Positions 5,928-9,699 of a stretch of DNA of 9,699 nt are shown piece after piece. Within the stretch, counting starts at the first letter, position 1. Each line of letters opens with the position of its first letter. This DNA is from Clostridiales bacterium (GTDB taxonomy: Bacteria > Bacillota > Clostridia > Peptostreptococcales > NVVX01): the NCBI GenBank assembly GCA_021129785.1, contig JAJOKQ010000140.1, forward strand, positions 1 to 9,699. The letters run 5' to 3'. A program made the translations under genes and the position numbers. Under the pieces are notes generated by a model. It saw only the letters and a program-made list of their open reading frames with translations, made no database searches and was not told where the DNA came from.

Positions 5928-6944
5928 TTGAATTTATCAGAATATAAAGGCGTAATGGTTTTTGCTGAGCAAAGAGATGGTGAGATTCAAAAAGTTTCAC
6001 TAGAACTACTAGGCGAAGGAAGAAGATTAGCAGACGAACTAAAAACAGACTTAACAGCAATTTTTTTAGGCTATAACATAAGAGACAAAGCAAAAGAGTT
6101 AATATACTATGGTGCAGATAAAGTTGTGGTTGCAGATCATGAAATTCTTGAAACGTACATGACTGAGCCATATACAAAAACAATGACTAAAATGGTTAAT
6201 GAATATAAACCAGACATTATTTTAATGGGTGCAACAGCATTTGGGCGTGACTTAGCTCCTAGAGTATCTGCTAGAGTCGCTACTGGACTAACAGCTGATT
6301 GTACTTCGCTTGAAGTAGATAAAGATACGAACCTTTTGTTAATGACAAGACCAGCTTTTGGTGGAAACATTATGGCAACTATCATTTGTCCTGACCACAG
6401 ACCGCAAATGTCAACAGTTAGAGCTGGTGTTATGATAAAATTAGATAGAGATGAAAGCAAAAAAGGTGAAGTAGTTGACTATAACATCTCTCTATCTAGT
6501 GATGATATGAAGGTAGAAATATTAGAAATAGTAAAAGAAGAAAAAACTAAGGCAAATATTGAAGATGTAAATATATTGGTATCAGGTGGGCGTGGAGTCG
6601 GTAAGAAAGAGAATTTCGATATACTAGAAGAATTAGCGAACGAATTTAACGGGTTGGTATCTGGATCAAGAGCTACAGTAGATGCTGGCTGGATAGACAG
6701 AAGCCGACAAGTTGGACAAACAGGGACAACAGTTAGACCAGATTTATACTTTGCTTGTGGAATTTCTGGAGCAATACAGCATCTTGCAGGAATGGAAGAG
6801 TCGGAATTTATTATTGCAATAAATAAAAACGCAGATGCACCAATATTTGATGTTGCAGATTTAGGTATCGTTGGTGACTTGCATAAAGTTATACCAGCGG
6901 TTATAGAAGAACTTAAGAAAGCCAAAAAAGAAGAAACACAATAA
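5928..6944 (+). CDS. etfA: Electron transfer flavoprotein alpha subunit
   Basis: Large subunit of the electron transfer flavoprotein, 338 residues, without the N-terminal ferredoxin extension some clostridial EtfA proteins carry. It begins with TTG, backed by a strong ribosome binding site. Residues 1-190 form the EtfA/B nucleotide-fold domain, with GATAFGRDLAPRVSARVATG (101-120). The C-terminal FAD domain shows SGGRGVG (219-225), GSRATVDAGW (246-255) with the conserved flavin-contacting Arg248, QVGQTGTTV (261-269), GISGAIQH (278-285) and INKNADAPIFDVADLGIVGD (298-317). It shuttles one electron from the beta-subunit flavin to the dehydrogenase. The gene is 15 bases after etfB and is the last of its operon; an intrinsic terminator follows at 6991. 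The assignment is firm. Confidence 0.95.
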   Translation: MNLSEYKGVMVFAEQRDGEIQKVSLELLGEGRRLADELKTDLTAIFLGYNIRDKAKELIYYGADKVVVADHEILETYMTEPYTKTMTKMVNEYKPDIILMGATAFGRDLAPRVSARVATGLTADCTSLEVDKDTNLLLMTRPAFGGNIMATIICPDHRPQMSTVRAGVMIKLDRDESKKGEVVDYNISLSSDDMKVEILEIVKEEKTKANIEDVNILVSGGRGVGKKENFDILEELANEFNGLVSGSRATVDAGWIDRSRQVGQTGTTVRPDLYFACGISGAIQHLAGMEESEFIIAINKNADAPIFDVADLGIVGDLHKVIPAVIEELKKAKKEETQ

Positions 6945-6990
6945 TTTAAAATATGCACTATCTCTACATGTTTAATTGTTTTCTCACCCT

Positions 6991-7034
6991 CTCGCATATC
7001 CACGCCATTTTTAGGCAGGATATGCGAGTTTTTT
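6991..7034 (+). terminator. Strong intrinsic terminator of the etfA operon
   Basis: CTCGCATATCC (6991-7001) pairs perfectly with GGATATGCGAG (7018-7028). An inner GCC/GGC pair (7004-7006 with 7014-7016) extends the stem across a small internal loop. Six T residues follow directly (7029-7034). It lies 46 bases after the etfA stop and isolates the fermentation operon from coaX. Confidence 0.93.
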
Positions 7035-7043
7035 GTATAAGAC

Positions 7044-7071
7044 TTGCGATATGATGAAACTATAGTATAAT
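7044..7071 (+). promoter_or_regulatory. Sigma-A promoter for coaX-dusB
   Basis: TTGCGA (7044-7049) is followed after 16 bases by a perfect TATAAT (7066-7071). The expected transcription start is near 7079, about 50 bases before the coaX ATG. It lies right after the preceding terminator, as expected for a new transcription unit. Confidence 0.72.
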
Positions 7072-7128
7072 ATATACGGAAACAGGTTTAGAAAAAATCA
7101 AATAAAATAGGTAAAAAGTGGTGACGTT

Positions 7129-7899
7129 ATGTTATTAGTTATAGACGTTGGAAACACAAATATAGTGTTGGGAGTATATAATGGGGAAAAGCTATTAGAC
7201 TCTTGGAGAATTGACACGGATGAGAACAAGACATCTGATGAATATAGCATGCTTATAAATCAATTATTTTTATTTAGTGGAATTGAAATAAAAGAAATTA
7301 AGGATATAATTATTTCTTTTGTAGTACCGAATATTAGACATTCATTAGGCAACACTATAAGAAAGCTATTTGATAAAAAGCCATTAATAGTAGGACCTGG
7401 AATTAAAACAGGGATGAACATTAAAATTGATAACCCTAAACAGGTAGGAGCAGATCGTATAGTTAACGCTATAGCAGCTTATGAAAAGTACGGTGGACCA
7501 TTAATTGTTGTTGATTTTGGGACAGCTACAACTTTTTGCGCGATTTCAGAAAATGGCAGTTATTTAGGAGGTACAATTGCGCCGGGTATTAAAATATCGG
7601 GAGATGCTCTGTTTGAGAAGGCGGCAAAATTACCAAGAGTAGAACTTATTAAACCAGGAAAAACAATTTGTAAAGATACGGTAAGTAGCATACAATCAGG
7701 CATTATTTATGGATACGTAGGGTTGGTAGACAATATTGTAAGCAAGATGATTTCGGAGCTAAATGTAGATAAAGTTAAGGTAATAGCAACTGGTGGATTT
7801 GCTACATTAATAGCTAGCGAAACAAAATGGATACATGTTGTAGATAGATTACTTACTTTAGAAGGATTAAGAATCATATTTAATAGAAATGCGAAGTAG
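7129..7899 (+). CDS. coaX: Type III pantothenate kinase
   Basis: Phosphorylates pantothenate with ATP, the first step of coenzyme A synthesis; cytoplasmic. The 256 residues match the usual CoaX length. ASKHA-fold motifs are all present: phosphate-1 DVGNTN (6-11), the conserved PNIRHSL (67-73), GADR (107-110) with the expected catalytic Asp109, phosphate-2 DFGTATT (129-135), GGTIAPG (147-153) and the late adenosine-binding TGGFA (221-225). Type III kinases are known to need a monovalent cation and to resist feedback by CoA. The ribosome binding site is weak (GGTGA about eight bases upstream) but the start matches the family N-terminus exactly. It is first in a unit with dusB, a common clostridial neighbourhood. 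The link with the CoA-dependent operon upstream is probably only positional, since a terminator and promoter separate them. Confidence 0.95.
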   Translation: MLLVIDVGNTNIVLGVYNGEKLLDSWRIDTDENKTSDEYSMLINQLFLFSGIEIKEIKDIIISFVVPNIRHSLGNTIRKLFDKKPLIVGPGIKTGMNIKIDNPKQVGADRIVNAIAAYEKYGGPLIVVDFGTATTFCAISENGSYLGGTIAPGIKISGDALFEKAAKLPRVELIKPGKTICKDTVSSIQSGIIYGYVGLVDNIVSKMISELNVDKVKVIATGGFATLIASETKWIHVVDRLLTLEGLRIIFNRNAK

Positions 7900-7945
7900 A
7901 TAAGAATAAAGCAGACAATTGCTGTAAAGAATGGCAGGATGTATT

Positions 7946-8932
7946 ATGAAAAAAGACAAAGTGAAATTCGAAAAAAATATTATGTTAGCCCCAATGGCAG
8001 GTATTTCCGACTTGCCATTTCGAATTATCTGTAGCATGATGGGCTGCGACGTCGTTTATTCAGAGATGGTCAGTGCAAAAGCACTCTATTACAAAGACAA
8101 GAAAACTGAAAAACTATTAGAAATAAGCAAAAATGAAAGCCATGTAGCAGTGCAGATATTTGGATCAGATGCAAAGATTATGGCAAAAGCAGCATACACT
8201 CTTAATAGTAGAGAGAATGCCATACTAGATATAAATATGGGATGCCCAGCACCTAAGATAATAAAAAATGGTGACGGAAGCGCGTTGATGAAAACACCAA
8301 AACTAGCAGGAGAAATAATAAAGGCAGTAGTAAAAGAATCAATAAAGCCTGTTACAGTAAAGATTAGAAAAGGATGGGACAGCGGCAGTGTTAATGCTGT
8401 AGAAATTGCTAAAATAGCAGAAGAAAATGGAGCTAGTGCTGTAGCAGTTCATGGAAGAACAAGAGAACAATTTTACACCGGGAAGGCAGATTGGGATATA
8501 ATTAAGCAAGTAAAAGATGCTCTTTCAATACCAGTTATTGGTAATGGAGATGTATTTGGAGCACAGAGTGCTAAAGCTATGTTTGATTACACGAATTGTG
8601 ATGCAATTATGGTTGGTAGAGGAGCACAGGGAAATCCGTGGATATTTAGGCAAATTAATGAGTATGTAAACACAGGTGAATTACTAAAAGTCCCTACGCT
8701 AAAAGAACGCATAGAAACAGTTATAAATCACATGGATTTATTGATTGACTGTAAGGGCGAGTATATAGGAATACGTGAAATGAGAAAGCATATAGCGTGG
8801 TACATTAAAGGATATAAGAACTCAGCAAGAATAAGAGATGACGTAAACAGAATTAATACGGCAGAAGAAATGAAGACAATCTTAAATGATTATTTATCAG
8901 AAAATTTCTTCTATCGTGGTACAAAGTCTTGA
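7946..8932 (+). CDS. dusB: tRNA-dihydrouridine synthase B
   Basis: FMN enzyme that reduces specific uridines to dihydrouridine in tRNA using NADPH; cytoplasmic. The start at 7946 (328 residues) is preferred: AGGA at 7936-7939 lies six bases upstream, while the ATG at 7931, five codons earlier, has no binding site. The longer form remains possible. Motifs in order (7946 numbering): FMN-binding LAPMAGISDLPFR (14-26), NMGCPAPKI (98-105) with catalytic Cys100, VTVKIRKGW (136-144), VHGRTREQFYTGKADW (168-183), IGNGDV (198-203) and MVGRGAQGNPW (222-232). A helical tRNA-recognition domain runs from about 250 to 320. It is 46 bases after coaX with no terminator between, so it is co-transcribed. Its TGA stop lies inside the -35 box of the next promoter. 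Confidence 0.94.
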   Translation: MKKDKVKFEKNIMLAPMAGISDLPFRIICSMMGCDVVYSEMVSAKALYYKDKKTEKLLEISKNESHVAVQIFGSDAKIMAKAAYTLNSRENAILDINMGCPAPKIIKNGDGSALMKTPKLAGEIIKAVVKESIKPVTVKIRKGWDSGSVNAVEIAKIAEENGASAVAVHGRTREQFYTGKADWDIIKQVKDALSIPVIGNGDVFGAQSAKAMFDYTNCDAIMVGRGAQGNPWIFRQINEYVNTGELLKVPTLKERIETVINHMDLLIDCKGEYIGIREMRKHIAWYIKGYKNSARIRDDVNRINTAEEMKTILNDYLSENFFYRGTKS

Positions 8933-8957
8933 CAAATTGTATTGTCTACCTTATAAT
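8929..8957 (+). promoter_or_regulatory. Consensus sigma-A promoter P1 for greA, overlapping the dusB stop
   Basis: TTGACA (8929-8934) and TATAAT (8952-8957) are both perfect, with the optimal 17-base spacer. The dusB stop codon (8930-8932) is part of the -35 hexamer. Transcription should start near 8964, giving a greA leader of about 187 bases. A small TACGC-GAA-GCGTA hairpin lies at 8961-8973, at the predicted start point. GACAA (8931-8935) and TTGTC (8942-8946) form a short inverted repeat over the -35 region. Confidence 0.85.
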
Positions 8958-8997
8958 GACTACGCGAAGCGTACAAAATTTCGTCAAAATCCACCAA

Positions 8998-9026
8998 TTG
9001 AACATGATTAAAGATTTTGATATAAT
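8998..9026 (+). promoter_or_regulatory. Second promoter P2 for greA
   Basis: TTGAAC (8998-9003), a 17-base spacer and TATAAT (9021-9026), with TG at 9018-9019 giving an extended -10. The predicted start near 9033 falls at a small ATTGT/ACAAT hairpin (9033-9037 with 9045-9049). The leader from P2 is about 118 bases and very A/T-rich. Confidence 0.75.
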
Positions 9027-9150
9027 AACTACATTGTATAAGGAACAATAGAATTAACGATAAGAATTAGCATAAAAATGTAATGAATAAAATATAGATG
9101 TATTAATAAATCTAGTATTATAATAAAAAAGGGTGAAGGAGTGCAGTTGA

Positions 9151-9627
9151 ATGTTTGGAAGAGAAGTGGTATTAACGAAAAAGGGGCTAAGCAAAATAGA
9201 AGGTGAAATTGAGTATTTAAAAACGGTCAGAAGAAAAGAAGTATCAGAAAGAATTAAACAAGCTATAGCTTTTGGAGATTTAAGTGAGAATGCAGAATAT
9301 GATGAAGCTAAAAATGAACAAGCGCAAGTAGAAGAAAGAATTACTAAGTTAGAAAATATGCTTAAGGGCGCAACCATTATAGATGAGAATAATATTGATA
9401 CCGATGTCGTAAATATTGGATCTAGAGTGGTAGTTAAGGACGTAGAAGACAACGAGGAAATGGAATATACAATTGTAGGCTTAACAGAGGCAGATCCATA
9501 TGAACTAAAAGTTTCTAATGAATCCCCTATAGGAAGAGCTCTTATCGGGAAAAGAGTTGCTGATTTAGTAGAAATTATAATTCCAGATGGGAAGATTAAC
9601 TATAAGATTCTTGAGATTAAAAGGTAA
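9151..9627 (+). CDS. greA: Transcription elongation factor GreA
   Basis: Binds RNA polymerase through the secondary channel and stimulates cleavage of the RNA 3' end in backtracked complexes, which restarts elongation. The 158 residues match the standard GreA size. The N-terminal coiled coil (about 9-75) carries the tip motif [16 protein letters not shown] (42-57), with acidic Asp43 and Glu46 that help bind the catalytic Mg. The C-terminal FKBP-like domain (about 83-158) carries [12 protein letters not shown] (122-133), which docks on the polymerase. The ribosome binding site AAGGAG (9136-9141) is nine bases upstream, and an in-frame TGA just before the ATG excludes a longer form. In many clostridia lysS follows greA; only 72 bases remain here and no clear start is visible. 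Confidence 0.96.
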   Translation: MFGREVVLTKKGLSKIEGEIEYLKTVRRKEVSERIKQAIAFGDLSENAEYDEAKNEQAQVEERITKLENMLKGATIIDENNIDTDVVNIGSRVVVKDVEDNEEMEYTIVGLTEADPYELKVSNESPIGRALIGKRVADLVEIIIPDGKINYKILEIKR

Positions 9628-9699
9628 TGGTAGTGTAAAGTAATTTATGAAAACTTGAGCCCAAAGAAAAACCGCAAAAATAACTTCGAAAAGTGAGAA

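Noticed and set aside
6479..7003. 174-codon open frame on the - strand across the etfA 3' end
   Set aside because: It is antisense to well-conserved etfA sequence and the terminator region, with no recognisable motif. Such mirror frames are common in A/T-rich genes. The same holds for the other - strand open frames, e.g. 1656-2039, 2993-3313, 5126-5410, 6137-6460 and 9054-9452.
7129..7899. Functional link of coaX to the acyl-CoA operon
   Set aside because: A strong terminator and a new promoter separate them, and coaX-dusB-greA is an ordinary housekeeping neighbourhood.
9119..9124. TATAAT close to the greA start as a third promoter
   Set aside because: No -35-like hexamer lies 16-18 bases upstream, and the A/T-rich leader makes a chance match likely.
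9628..9699. Start of a downstream gene such as lysS
   Set aside because: The ATG codons here run into stops within a few codons and no ribosome binding site with an open frame is visible before the window ends.
1..9699. Mobile elements, CRISPR arrays, tRNA or rRNA genes
   Set aside because: No transposase or integrase reading frame, no regularly spaced direct repeats, and no cloverleaf or rRNA-like segment was seen in the spacers.

Overview
The window looks like chromosomal DNA of an anaerobic, low-GC Gram-positive bacterium of the class Clostridia. The evidence is the strong A/T bias in genes and spacers, AGGAGG-type ribosome binding sites, consensus sigma-A promoters, a Bcd/EtfBA module of the clostridial type, and the housekeeping run coaX-dusB-greA. 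I cannot name the genus from sequence alone. All real genes lie on the + strand.

Region 1 (1-3275) is the end of a catabolic operon. It holds the 3' part of a single-chain acyl-CoA:acetate CoA-transferase (its start is outside the window), a GntP-family organic-acid permease, and an SDR-family 3-oxoacyl/acetoacetyl-CoA reductase (3-hydroxyacyl-CoA dehydrogenase). Region 2 (3276-3526) is a control region. It holds a 16-bp hairpin built from two ATTGCGCAAT palindromes, an 18-bp inverted repeat that differs by one base from the clostridial Rex operator, and an extended -10 promoter. Region 3 (3527-7034) is a second operon: a MaoC/PhaJ-type (R)-specific enoyl-CoA hydratase, a butyryl-CoA dehydrogenase-like acyl-CoA dehydrogenase, and etfB-etfA of the electron-bifurcating type. 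It ends at a strong intrinsic terminator. Region 4 (7035-9699) is housekeeping: coaX (type III pantothenate kinase) and dusB (tRNA dihydrouridine synthase) from one promoter, then greA (transcript cleavage factor) behind two tandem consensus promoters, the first of which uses the dusB stop codon as part of its -35 box.

Read together, regions 1 and 3 encode uptake, CoA activation, redox conversion, dehydration and reduction of a short 3-hydroxy acid. The inferred route is 3-hydroxybutyrate in, (R)-3-hydroxybutyryl-CoA, then either oxidation to acetoacetyl-CoA (SDR) or dehydration to crotonyl-CoA (MaoC) and reduction to butyryl-CoA (Bcd/Etf). The CoA-transferase would recycle CoA. The usual clostridial (S)-route enzymes Hbd and Crt, and thiolase, are not in the window. 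A Rex-like operator on the second operon would tie the reductive branch to the NADH/NAD+ ratio. The individual enzyme families are well known. The arrangement, the predicted stereochemistry and the Rex site are the parts most worth checking.
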